DNA of 64,000 bases, from contig OX442319.1 in assembly GCA_949358305.1 (NCBI GenBank), forward strand, positions 8,494,001 through 8,558,000, read 5' to 3'. Position 1 is the stretch's first letter. Each line of letters begins with the position of its first letter. The stretch comes from Strigamia acuminata. Lineage: Eukaryota > Arthropoda > Chilopoda > Geophilomorpha > Linotaeniidae. Below are positions 38,417 through 50,093 of this stretch, in pieces. Below the pieces are notes generated by a model, which saw only the letters and a list, made by a program, of their open reading frames with translations, was not told the origin of the DNA and did no database searches. Made by a program: the position numbers and the translations under genes.

Positions 38417-41017
38417 TTATTTAATAAATTTGTAAGTAATCAGTTCAACTATTCCAAAAATTAAAGATAGTATAATTCCTGCCATAAGTAACATGAAAGG
38501 TCCAATTATTTGACCAAAAGAAATAGGAATGAATGGATTTTTTGAACAGCTTTTCCAACCAGGAAAGTACCGCTTAAATTCAACTGATAAGATGCCCGAT
38601 TGCTTCAACAATAAAATTCTATTAAGAAAATTACGCTGGTTATAGTTTAAAGTTTAATTAGTGAGTATAGCTTAGAATAGTACTTGTAATTGAAATAATC
38701 AATGTAAGCAAATTGTTTCGAATAAGCTACTGATACAGAATCTCTGCTCACATAATGAGATGCTACATCAAAACTGCAATTGCCACGAATTAAATGTTGA
38801 ACATTCAGCAATGAATCAATAAATCCTAATCTTCTGCTGTAAATTGCTTCAATCGCGTCTTTATGAGTTTTAGCTCTCACAACAGTTTTGTTTTCATATG
38901 GTGAATTCTAGTAAAAACAAGTTACCGATATATATACAAATTTAAGAAATAAAAATAATTGTTCGAATAACCATGAAAAGATCTTCAAATTTACCGCCCT
39001 TTGTAATTACAGGCAAATAATCTGTTTTCTCTAACATGTCTTCAAGTGAGGAAAAAGGAATTCTTCTGTCTGTTGTCGAAAGCAAAGAAGTTAATATAGA
39101 ATTGTAACTAATCCAAACTACAATTGAAAACATGAGATAGACGACAATGATAACGTTTAGGGACTTCAATGAGTAACTATTAAAGTTGCCTAAATAAAAC
39201 GAAAATAAAATATTTCACTTTATTTGCATCAATTGCCCCAACCACTTATTAAAACCTTGTAAGACAATTGGCCAACAAAGCAGCAACTCGTCAATGAAAT
39301 TTCGGAAACAACTCGCAAGATTCGTTCTTCTTGAAACATAATTTGCTAAAACATTGACTAGGATAACGGTCAAGCTTATGCCAACTATGCATAGCCACAT
39401 TTCAACACCGCATGGTTGCAAATAGAAACTGAAATTCAAATTGTACTGCTCTAATCTTCTGTACATAATGTCTACTTGTAATGGATACAATGGTGGTGAG
39501 AACTTTAGACACTCAATTCTCTTTCTTGATATAACCAAGGCAGGCACAATATCAGCTGCCTAAAAAGAAACACTACTGGTATACGTATACTGTCATAAGA
39601 ACTACATTAATATGATATCTACTACCCCTTGTGTAACATCGCCTATCATTCCTGTCCAGCTTCCATTGATTAAGGCTCCAAATTGACTATCGTTGCATCG
39701 CGTTATTACAAAACTGAAATAAGTTTCACTAGGTTCATAATTGTTATTTTTTAACAAATTAAATCTCAATTGACTGTGATTATTCGCATGCTACGCCAAG
39801 CATTTGCCCAGCATTCGCGTAGCGTCCAGCATCCTTAAGGATGGGGAACAGTGGCGTAGCATGCGAATGGTACGGTGACTTACCTCACATTGAACTTTTG
39901 GTTAAAAATAGAGATAACCTGGCCAAAATACCCTTCTAGTGTCAATGATTTAGTTAATTTAACGGTCGGTGGAAACTGGAGGAATAAAAGTAAAAAAAAA
40001 AATTATTTATTTAAAAAAGTCTACCTAAATCTCTACTTACATCAAAAGCCGTTATTCGTATCGGCTTTTGGAAATCTGGGATTTTCTTGGCACTTTAGAT
40101 GATGATAAATTGTATTTCAAATTTCAACCAATAACTCAACCAATAACTTAATCCAACAAACTATACTCGAGTTGCACTCAAAAAGGCACCTCACAATGCG
40201 TACTCCCATTGGTCGAGCCAGTTTACTACTAACTCCAGACTGTATACTACTACTAGGAGAAGTAGTTTTGTTTTTTATTTATTGTTGTGATTGTTATGAC
40301 TAATTAAAAAATGTCAAACTCATGTTTGTTGTGTTTACTGCTTACATCGTCTGGAAGTTTGAATTTTAGGCCGTTGCCTAGGCAATCGATTACAATGTCT
40401 GTACATTGTAATGCAATTCTGGTGTTTGGGTCTACTTTTCTGGATCACTACACTAGTAAACTGGCTCGACCAATGGGAGTACACATTGTGAGGTGCCTTT
40501 TTGAGTGCAACTCGAGTATAACTAACTAAACTAACTAAACCCACCTTACAGACTGATTATCACAACTTAGTTGTAATAGCAAATTCCCTTCTAGATTGTT
40601 AGCAGCATTAATTCTTTGTCATTGATGCTCTAAATATTGGACGTTGTTCTGCAATATAAAATATTTATTGATTAACGTGCAAAAATAACTTACCACAGCT
40701 TGATGGCAAACAACTATTGATCAATACCGTAATAATTTACCTTGGTGTTGGCATTGAGTTTTTCAAAACCATCTACAAAGTTAAACATTAATAAAGTACA
40801 ATTTAAAAGGTAATAACAAAATTACACTCCACCTTGTTTTGAAATTACCCTCACACGAGGACATCCAATGTTGTCGGAGAGAATACTTGTCTTCTTATGA
40901 CACAAACAACATACTTGAACAAAAGAAATACATGTTTTATAAAGAAAAATTTCTCAAATTTGAATTACTTAGCTTACATGTTTGAAGTGTCATGCTTATC
41001 AGTATAAGAAGATACAT
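38417..41017 (-). pseudogene. Ionotropic-receptor-like gene 1, nonsense codon in exon 4
   Basis: Eleven exons (minus): 41017-40978, 40913-40833, 40772-40741, 40648-40545, 40092-40041, 39975-39884, 39764-39626, 39559-39256, 39189-38972, 38907-38684, 38618-38417. It aligns exon for exon with the intact copy at 50094-52227. Exon 4 contains TGA at 40621-40619 where both sister copies have TGG (HQWQRIN becomes HQ-stop). Everything downstream, including the S1/S2 binding halves, three membrane segments and the pore, is still open, so the damage is recent. A 355-bp TIR element lies in intron 4. Confidence 0.85.
40164..40518. mobile_element. TIR element in intron 4 of IR copy 1
   Basis: Inverted termini of about 68 bp beginning TACTCGAGTTGCACTCAAAA, nearly perfect, flanked by TA on both sides as in Tc1/mariner-type insertions. 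It is absent from the matching intron of the other two IR copies. Confidence 0.82.
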
Positions 41018-41772
41018 TCTTGGAGACAGCAAGCGAGTGGTTTGTATTGGATAAGCAAGCAGCAGAAGCGTTATGATAATGCAATTTCCTGCACTAGCAT
41101 AATAGATTCTATTAGGCAATTAAAGTTTTATGGTTATTCCAATAAATGTGATCGCCTCACCTGACTTCCGACCTTATTTTCAAGAAAAATGAGTTGTAAA
41201 CATAAGAAAGAAGGTTTTTCGATTTATAACACTCCCCATTTTTTACTACTTCCCCCCTTGTTTACACAAGCAGCAGGAGCATCTGTTAATGCAATTTCCT
41301 GCAATAACAAAATAAATGTTCTTAGGCAATTAAAGTTTAATGGTTATTCCAATAAATGTGATCGCCTACTTATTCGTAACTACACCGGACTTCCGACTCT
41401 ATTTTCAAGAAAATTGCATTGTAAACATAACAAATTGGGGTTCTACTGTATAAACAAAAAAGTCAAATCATTAAAAGCTGGTTTACGTTTTAACACACGA
41501 TGGCGCTGCTAAAAATGCTTCATCGTAAAGCAGGCATATTCTATTGGCTCGTTGTTCTTCACTTCCGATTCAATTCTCTTTTCATCGCATCGATTCGAAC
41601 CACCAAGAAAATAAGAGGCAATGCCGCATGCCTAAGACTCCGTCTAACATACCATATTGCGTTTTTACTGCTAACCACCAATAACAAGGTTGATATTTTC
41701 AACGTGCCTTCAAGTACAGTAACTATAATAATTACACAATGTCTTTTATTATAGCTAAACCTAAATGTTCTA
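41018..41772. other. Spacer between divergent IR copy 1 and repeat-ORF unit i
   Basis: Contains two tandem copies of a segment of about 220 bp (near 41060-41210 and 41275-41440) with cgcctcacctgacttccgac-like and ttcctgcaataac motifs; the same segment occurs upstream of the other IR copies (45340-45640, 52270-52420). The motif aacacacgatggcgctgct (41490) heads each plus-strand unit. It is likely the shared promoter zone of the divergent pair. Confidence 0.5.
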
Positions 41773-42480
41773 TTGCAGGTGCATGAGAATATTGAGCCAA
41801 ATTTCATTAATCCCATGAATCAATTTGAAGAATTGGGGGAAGAAATGGTGTCAATTCCCGTGGCAGTCTTGGTGCCAGTTCTTGTGTTAGCCATTTCGCC
41901 AGTTCTCGTGGCAGTCTTGGTGCCAGCTCTCGTGCCAGTCTTAGTGCCAGTTCTCGTGATAGTTACGGTACTAGTTCTCGCAGCATTTATGTTGCCAATT
42001 CTGTTGGCAGTCTTGGTGCCAGTTCTCGGGATAGTTATGATGTCATATCTCTTGCCCGAGCAGTATTCGTGGATCTCGGGGCCGTTTTGGTATTCAGACT
42101 CGAGCTGGTGGTCGTCGTGGTCGTGGCCGTTTCGGTATTCAGTTTCGCGCAGGTCGTGGACGTGGTCGTGGTCGTGATGGCAGTTGAAGTCATGGTTTTA
42201 ATGAAAATAATCGCAAAGAAGAGCACATTGGGGAAAAGAGAACGAAGAAATTTGTTTCGGATGCAAGAAGTTCAAAAGAAGGACGAAAAAAGGAAGGAAG
42301 ACCAAAAGAAAGAAAAGGGATTTAATGATTTGCAAGCTTTGAATTGGGTGCAACCGTAAATGGTGTGAATTTCAGAGCATGGAAACATGTCAATAAAAGT
42401 ACAGGTGACATCCAATACACTCTGCCTCACTACCTCGAGTGAGCAAACTTTTCATCAGTATTGACAACAACCGAAGTAAT
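41740..42480 (+). other. Repeat-ORF unit i (SRGS-type 24-bp repeats)
   Basis: A plus-strand unit with a non-repetitive head reading NPMNQFEELGEE, then about ten copies of a 24-bp repeat close to ccagttctcgtggcagtctt, then a tail rich in cgtggtcgtggccg, then a Lys/Glu-rich end. Because the repeat length is a multiple of three, several frames stay open: one reads SSRGSLGA-like octapeptides, another a Val/Leu-rich hydrophobic chain, a third Arg-Gly runs. The SRG frame here is open to a stop at about 42359. No frame is kept in all copies. Whether a protein is made is undecided. Confidence 0.45.
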
Positions 42481-43145
42481 TTTAAAATCATAGATTTTGT
42501 ATGAGTATAAATGTGAAGTCTTATTTTATTTTGATTTGTTGGGTTTCCTTTTATTTTATTTTTTTAATATTTGGAGTCAACGGTGTTTGGATAACCGCGG
42601 TTGCGAAATTCGAGGTTGTACTGTGTATCGAAAAAAGGCAAGGCAAATTATTAAAAGCGGATTCACTTTTTAACACACGATCGCGCTGCTAAGAATGTGT
42701 TATCATATTCTCTAAGCTTGTTGTTAATCACTTCCGATAGTTTTTTCCTCAATCTAGAGTTTAATTATGTCTCTTTTGAGAATGTTTGCATTTATTTTAG
42801 TGAGAGCTTTCCAGCAATGCCAAATTGCCTTCAAACAACTGATGTGCTCATGAAAATTTGGATTATTCCAAACTTACTGAACTGACTGTACTTTTCACGC
42901 AAAATAAATAAATTATTTATTTATTTTTAAAGTAAGTTATAGACCAAAATGTTTATTTTTTAACTTTATAAATTCTACTTTTGGTTTTGCTAAATTTTAT
43001 TTAAATACATGTTTAGTAAGTAATTGAAACACAAATTAATATTTTTTAGTATTTGATTTTATTTCAAGAAGTTACATATAGTGCACGAATCAAAACATCT
43101 CTATCTGTCTATCTACTTATCAAATTATAAACACATACATTTTAT

Positions 43146-45295
43146 TTACTTAATAAATGTGTAAGTAATCAGTTCAACTATTCCAAAAATTAAAGATAGT
43201 ATAATTCCTGCCATAAATAATATGAAAGGTCCAATTATTTGACCAAAAGAAATAGAATTGAATGGATTTTTTGAACAGCTCTTCCAACCGGGAAAGTACC
43301 GCTTAAATTCAACTGATAAGATGCCCGATTGCTTCAACAATAAAATTCTGTCGAGGAAAATAAAAAATAACATTTTGGTTATAGATAGTTTTAGTTCAAT
43401 TATGGAATATAGTCTACTTGTAATTGAAATAATCGATGTAAACAAATTGTTTCGAATAAGCTACTGATACAGAATCTCTGCTGACATAATGAGGTGCTAC
43501 ATCAAAACTGCAATTTCCACGAATTAAATGTTGAGCATTCAGCAATGAGCCAACAAATCCTAATCTTCTGCTGTAAATTGCTTCAATCGCGTCTTTACGA
43601 GTTTTAGCTCTCACCACAGTTTTGTTTTCATATGGTGAATTCTAGTAAAAACAAGTTATCGATATAAAAATTTAAGAAATAAAAATAATTGTTTGAACAA
43701 CCTTGAAAAGTTCTTCCATTTTACCGCCTTTTAAAATCACAGGCAAATAATCTGTTTTCTCTAACATGTCTTCCAACGAGGAAAAAGGAATTCTTATGGC
43801 CGTTGTTGAAAGTAAAGAAGTTAATATAGAATTGTAACTAATCCATACCACCATTGAAAACATGAGGTAGACGACAATGATAAAGTTTAGGGACTTCAAT
43901 GAGTAACTATTTAAGTTGCCTAAATGAAATGAAAATAAAATATTACACTTTATTTGCATCAATTGCTGCAACCACTTATTAAAACCTTGTAAGACAATTG
44001 GCCAACAAAGCAGCAACTGGTCAATGAAATTTCGAAAACAACTCGCAATATTCTTTCTTGTTGAAACATAATCTGCTAGAACATTGACTTGAATAACGAT
44101 CAAGCTTACACCAACTATGCACAGCCAAATTCCAACACCACATGGTTGCAAATAGAAACTTAAATTTAAATCGTACTGCTCTAATCTTCTGTACATAATG
44201 TCTACTTGGAATGGATACAATTGAGGTGAGAAATTTAGATACTCAATTCTCGTTCTGGTTAAAATCAAGGCAGGCACAATATCAGCTGCCTAAAGAGAAA
44301 TACTACTGGTATACGTATAGTGTCATCACAACTACATCGATAAGATATCTACCCCTTTGGTAACATCGCCTATCACTCCTGTCCAGCTTCCATTGAAGGT
44401 GCCAAAATGACTATCGTTGCATCGAATTATTTCAAAGCTTAAATAAGTTTCACCAGATTCATTATTGTTATTTTTTAGCAAATTAAATATCAAGGATGGG
44501 AAATTATTAATTCAGAAATTTTACCTTACATTGAATTTTTTCTTAAAAATAGAGAAAACTTGGCCACAATACCCTCCGAGTGTCAATGATTTAGTTAATG
44601 TAAATTGTGGTGGAAACTGCAGGAATATAGAAAACTTAATCGACGTATTTAAAAAAGTCGACGTAGATCTGTACTTACATCAAAAGCTGATATTCGTATG
44701 GGCTTTTGGAAATCTGGGTTTTTCTTGGCACTTTGGAAGATTATAATTTTTATTTTAAAATTTCAACCAATAACTTAACCAACAAACTATTTAAACGCAC
44801 CTTACAGACTGATCATCACAACTTAATTGTAACAGCAAATTCCCTTCTAGATTATTAGCAGCATTAATTCTTTGCCATTGATTCCCTAAGTATTGGACGT
44901 TGTTCTGCAATATAAAATATTTATTGATGAAAGTGCAAAAATAACTTACCACAGCTCGATGGCAATCAACTATTGATGGTCAAGTTTTTATTATTTCATC
45001 AATACCATAATAATTTACCTTGGCGTTGGCATTGATTCTTTCAAAACCATCTACAAAGTTAAACATTAATAAAGTGCAATTTATAAGATAATATCAAAAT
45101 TACACACCACTTTGATTTGAAATTAACCTCACACGAGGACATCCAATGTTATCGGAGAGAATACTTGACCTCTTATAACACAAACAACATACTTGAACAA
45201 AAGAAATACCTGGTACATGTTTTATATAAATTTAAATTATTTAGCTTACATGTTTGAAGTGTCATGCTTATTAGTACTAGTATAACAAGATACAT
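43146..45295 (-). pseudogene. Ionotropic-receptor-like gene 2, lost splice acceptor
   Basis: Eleven exons (minus): 45295-45250, 45191-45111, 45050-45019, 44904-44801, 44730-44679, 44616-44525, 44488-44353, 44289-43986, 43919-43702, 43641-43418, 43347-43146; would encode 496 aa. The coding sequence is open throughout, but the acceptor before exon 7 reads TTGAT where copies 1 and 3 have TTGAG, and no other AG lies in that 36-nt gap. Retaining the intron brings an immediate TAA. Otherwise it matches copy 3, apart from one codon deleted in exon 7. Probably a very young pseudogene, or processed by an unusual site. Confidence 0.8.
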
Positions 45296-45899
45296 TCTTG
45301 GAATCTGCAAGAGAGTAGTTTGTATTGCTTACACAAGCAGCAGGAGCATTTGTTAATGCAATTTCCTGCAATAACAAAATAAATTTTCTTAGGCAATTAA
45401 AGTTTTATGGTTATTCCAATAAATGTGATCGCCTATTTAACTACATCGGACTTCCGACTCAATTTTCAAGAAAATTGAGTTGTAAATATAACAAAAAAAG
45501 GTTTTTCTGTGGTCAACAGAGCAGCCTTTACTGACCCAGCATCGAGGACGGTCAATTGTTATGCAGATGCACATGTCAATGCAGTTTTCTGCACTCATAA
45601 AATCAATTTTCTTAGCCAATTAAAGTGTTACTGTGATCGCCAGCTTATTTGCATCTAACCGCGGTTCCGAAAATCGAAGTTCTACTTTATAGACAAAAAA
45701 GTCAAAAATTATTAAAAGCTGATTTACTTTTTAACACACGATGGCGCTACTACGAATTCATCATCGTAAAGCAGTCATATTCTATTTGCTCGTTGTTCAT
45801 CACTTGCGATTCGATTCCTTTTTCATCGCAACGTGGTGAAGGGAATTGAATTCGACGAACCACCAACAAAATAAGAGACAATGCCGCATGCGTAGGCCT

Positions 45900-46690
45900 A
45901 CCATACCGTACTGCGTTTTTACTGGTAACCAGCAATAACAATAATTAAACAAATGTCTTTGATTATGGCTAAACCTAAATGTGCTATTGCAGGTGGAGAA
46001 TTAAAGACGATACACAAACCTGAAATCGTAAGGCCGCCGATTAAAGTGCGTGAGAATTCTGAACCAAATTGCATTACTCCCATTAATCAATTTGAAGAAT
46101 TGGGTGAATATGGTGGAAATTCTCGTGGCAGCCAAGGTGACAGTTCTTGTGATAGCCATGCTGCCAGTTCTCGTGACAGCCTTGGTGCCACTTCTGTTGG
46201 CAGTTATGGCGCTTGTTCTCGTGGCGTTTATGTTGCCAATTCTCATGGCAGTGTTGGTGCCAGTTCTCGGGGTAGTTATGATGCCATATTTCTTGCCGGA
46301 GCCGTATTTGTACGCAATCTCGTGGCCGTTTGAGTATTCAGACTCGAGCTGGTCGTTGTCGTGGCTGTGTCCGTTTCGGTATTCAGTCTCGCTCAGGTCG
46401 TGGACGTGGTGGTGGGAGTGATGGCAGTTGTAGTCATGATTTTAATGAAAATAATCGCAAAGAAGAGCACATTGGGGAAAAGTGAAGGAAAAAAATTGTT
46501 TCGGATGCAAGAAGTCCAAAAGTAGGACGAAAAGAGGCAGGAAGACCAAAAGGAAGAAAAAGAATTTAATGATTTGCGAGCTATTGGCAATGGCTTTGAG
46601 TTGGGTGCAACCGTAAATGGTGTAAACCCCAGAGCATTGAAACATGTCAATAAAAGTACGGGTGACATCCAATAAACTTTGCCTCAACAC
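45900..46690 (+). other. Repeat-ORF unit ii, with best-preserved head
   Basis: From ATG at 45953 an open frame of 126 residues runs MSLIMAKPKCAIAGGELK, then IVRPPIKVRENSEPN, then NQFEELGEYGGNSRGS, then octapeptide repeats (SSRDSLGA, NSHGSVGASS), and stops at 46333. After that stop the same frame continues into a hydrophobic stretch, a Lys-rich segment and the sequence GATVNGVNPRALKHVNKS. A ttctattgcag just before ggtggagaa could be a splice acceptor, so the ATG may belong to an intron. An overlapping frame 46050-46421 reads Val/Leu-rich then Trp/Tyr/Ser-rich. No known family recognised. Confidence 0.45.
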
Positions 46691-46879
46691 CTGCACTAGT
46701 CAGCAAAACTTTTCATCAGTATTGACAACAATCGAAGTGATTTTTAAATCGTATTTTTTGTGTTTTTTTTTAAAAAATAAATAAATGTGAAGTTTTATTT
46801 GATTTTGATTTGTTGGGTTTTCTTTTCTTTTTTCTTTAATATTTGGAGTCGTTGCTGCTGGACGTGACTACCATTGTAG

Positions 46880-49088
46880 TGACGTCTTTATTTCAGGGTT
46901 AGTCAACCAATCGGATGACAACATTCGACCACGTGGGGGTTCCGTAACCCTTAAATAATTCATTTATTTATGTTGGGTGTACGTTAATGTAAGACTGAGC
47001 TTGTACTTAAAGACGATTCTACAGAGAAAAGACCATTCCAGCTTGGACGACCGCACCAAATGGCAATTCTCATGGCAACGATGGTGACAGTTCTTGTGGT
47101 ATTAATGATTCCAATTCTCGTGGCAGTCATGGTGCCAGTTTTCGTGGGTGTTATGACGCTAGTTTTCGTGGCATTTGCCGGCATCTTGTCAATTCTCGTG
47201 GGAGTTACGATGCTAGTTTTCGCGGCATTTACCAGCGTATTTTCAATTCTCTCGCCCGAGCAGTATTCGTGGTCGTATCACGGGTATCTGTATTCAGACT
47301 CGGCGAGCTTGGGGAATTCGGTGCCAATTCTCAAGGCAGACATGGTGCTACTCGTAGTTACGGTGCTAGTTCTCGTGGCATTCGTGGTAGCGATTGCAGT
47401 ACCGGACGGTTTTCATGGTACCGGTATTCGGTACTAAAACTTTTTTCCGGTACTATATTCGGTTCCGGTCCCGAATGAAAAATGGGCACCGGTATTGGGC
47501 CGGTACTACTACCGAAAGCGGTACTGGCACCGGTATTGGTACCGGTTCTGGAAAGTCAATCTACTTTTCAACAAAAATATTTATTTGTCATGTATAATTA
47601 GATAATACTGTAGTACTGCAATTTATTCACCCGGCTGAAGGTGGCACCACTTTCACATTTGTCCAAACTACAGATAGAACAAATCCCAATTTTTGTTACC
47701 ACGGATTTCAATGGTTTTTACACGAAAAGATAGAGGACTTTCTCCTAAACAAACCGTGAACAGCACAAGTCTCTACTCCTCTTAATTTTCGAGCAGCAAG
47801 CATGGCACAAAAAAGACTTTTACTAAATTTCCAAATCTGGTGCCACAACTTCAAACCCCAATATCTCAACAACCTGATCACGGATTTTTTTATTTAAATA
47901 ACCAAACGATATAGAGGACCTTCTCTACAAACCCTGAAAGGTACAACACTCTACCCCTCTTATTTTTCGAACGGCGGACACTTAAACATTGGGGAGCCTG
48001 TTGGGGAGCCTTCGGCGATCCTTCGGGGATCCTTAAATGCAACAACGCTGAAAACATAAAACGCTGAATTACAAAAATGCGGAAAACAAAAATGCTAAAA
48101 ACTTGGAATATTTGGGTTTTGTAATTTCAGTTGCGCCAAATTCAAACGGTCGCCGCTCGAAAACCAAGAGGGATAGAGTGTTCTGCCTTTTAGGGTTTGT
48201 AGAGGAGAAGGTCCTCTACATCGTTTGGTTTTTGAAATAAAAAAATCCGTGGTCTGGTTGTTGAGATATTGGGGTTTGAAGTTGTGGCACCAGATTTGGA
48301 AATTTAGTACAAGTCTTTTTTGTGCCATATTCAAATGCTTGCTGTTCTGGTTCATTATTACTATGAAATAGACTATTACTATGAAATAAAATTTGTCACC
48401 TCCTACATTATTAGAAATGCTGGTAGTAGTTGGCGTTGTTGTTTTGTTTATGATAATGGAAAGTACCGGTTCCGGTTCCGGTGTGAGGGATGATTCCGGT
48501 ACCAAGAAAAGCTTACGATACTAGTACCGGCCCTCAGTACCGACAAAAAAAAAACCTCGGTACCAAGACTGGTACTGAATCCCGGTACCAATACCGGTAC
48601 TGGAACCGATACTGAAACCGGTACTGCAATCCCTAATTCGTGGGAGTTATGGTGCCAGTTTTCGTGGGAGTTACGACGCTAATTCTCGCGGCATTTGCCG
48701 GCATGTTGTTAATTCTCAAAACAATTATGATGCTAGTTCTTACGTCATTTACCGACATGTTATCAATTCTCTTGCCGCGGTAGTATTCAGACTTGCGCCG
48801 AGGGAATTCGGTGCCAATTCTCGTGCTACTCGTAGTTACGCTAGTTCTCATGGCATTTATGTTGCCAGTTCTCGTGGAAGTTCCGATGCAACTTCTGTTG
48901 GACGAAATCTCGAGTCTGTTTCAGGATTTAGACTCGAGCTGTTGGTCGTGGCCGTGCCCGTTTCGGTGTTCAGTCTCGCGCAGGTCGTGGTCGTGGTCGT
49001 GATTGTGTTAGTGATGGCAGTTGTAGACATGGATTTAATGAAAAAAATGTTTAATAAATAAATGTGTAGTCTTATTTGATTTTGATTT
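46880..49088 (+). other. Repeat-ORF unit iii, split by two transposon insertions
   Basis: The head (46905-47060) matches the 5' flank of the SNAPC5 gene. The 24-bp repeat region runs 47060-47387, is broken by the hAT-like element (47388-48635) and resumes at 48636; its tail is then interrupted by the solo LTR at 49089. The uninterrupted original can be aligned with units vi and x. It is a dead copy. Confidence 0.6.
47388..48635. mobile_element. hAT-like non-autonomous element with 8-bp target duplication
   Basis: 1,248 bp. Ends TAGCGATTGCAGTACCGG (left) and ccggtactgcaatcccta (right) are inverted, and the flanks are a perfect 8-bp duplication attcgtgg (47380-47387 and 48636-48643). Both arms are crowded with ggtaccgg motifs, and a second long inverted pair (about 47815-47966 against 48165-48315) lies inside. 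No transposase ORF. Insertion into a repeat-ORF unit dates it after that unit's duplication. Confidence 0.92.
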
Positions 49089-49719
49089 TGTGAGTGTTCG
49101 GACGGACGCCACGTGGTCTGGGGAGGACCGCGAGGCGCTGGACGCAACACACACAATGATTCAATCCACGAAATACAACAGAGACACAAGTTTAGGTTTT
49201 GGTTATTGCTTTATTGTTGTCTAGGGGTATGATATGGTGTCTCAAGGTGTATTTCCCAAATGTAATAGCGGTTTTGCCGCTATTCCTGATTCGACCACGT
49301 GGCACGGCAACCGGTAGATCGCCATGACACGTGAGATCGGTTATCGCAGTTTGTGCCGCGTCGTCGCAACGTTCTTTAGAAACGTGCGGCGAACACGACG
49401 TGTTGGACGCTCAGGTCCCGACCGGCGACAGCATTGCTGCGTCGGTCCTTCGGGTCTCAACTATGATTGGCATTGCGAAGAAGGTCGGAAAGCGACCGTT
49501 CGCCATGCTGGTCAAGAATCAACTGTCGGGCTACTGCGGGGCCCACCACTTCCAGAAGGGGCACTTCCGGTTCCCAATTGGCCGGAGCCAACGACCGACA
49601 GCTCCACCTGGTGCGGGGGACCGCGCCAGGTCGCGCACGAGAAACACGAAGTGCGCGAGAGCTTGGAAGCGCCGTGTGTCGCAGTGAAGTGACACAGGCT
49701 GAGTGAACAGCTGGTCACA
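49089..49719 (+). mobile_element. Solo LTR, 631 bp
   Basis: Begins TGTGAGTGTTCGGACGG and ends gctggtcaca, giving TGTGA...TCACA inverted ends. It is flanked by a 4-bp duplication attt (49085-49088, 49720-49723). The empty site, gattttgatttgttgggttt, is seen intact in sister units (for example 56960). It is GC-richer than its surroundings. Overlapping ORFs of about 120 codons inside show no retroviral protein motif. A 4-bp duplication is usual for Gypsy-type elements. A truncated relative sits in the HAL gene. Confidence 0.9.
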
Positions 49720-49723
49720 ATTT

Positions 49724-50093
49724 GTTGGGTTTTATTTTCTTATGAATTCACTTTAGTGCAATTGATTGCTCCACAGTAATTCCCACCAGGGACAGAACAG
49801 GCTGTGCTGCTGAGTTGTTCAGCATAGTACCGGTGGTAGTTCCCTGTACGACACCACGTGTGACGGATCGGAGGTGACAAGAAAGGTCCGGTCGGATAGA
49901 TAAGAGGAAAAAAGCTTAAATGGTTTGGGCCGATGGAATGGTCCCGGAGGCAATTTAAGACGTAAGTAATTAAAACACAAATTAATTTTTTTTAGTATTT
50001 GATTTTATTTCAAGAAGTTACATATAGTGCACAAATCAAAACATCTCTATCTGTCTATCTACTTATCAAATTATAAACACATACACATTTTAT
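49724..50093. other. Intergenic DNA downstream of IR copy 3
   Basis: No gene. The left part (49740-49960) is a GC-richer, unclassified segment. From 49960 the sequence matches the 3' flank of the other IR copies, marking the start of the third IR unit. Confidence 0.45.

Noticed and set aside
41773-42177. Hydrophobic Val/Leu-rich ORFs of the repeat units as multi-pass membrane proteins
   Set aside because: Tempting because the frame is open in all complete copies, but heads and starts differ and a 24-bp repeat keeps all frames open by arithmetic; kept only as an undecided unit.
48095-48505. 136-codon minus ORF
   Set aside because: Internal to the hAT-like element, no transposase motif, spans one of its inverted arms.
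49324-49692. Overlapping ORFs of 118-122 codons
   Set aside because: They fall within the solo LTR, overlap in two frames and show no gag, protease or polymerase motif.
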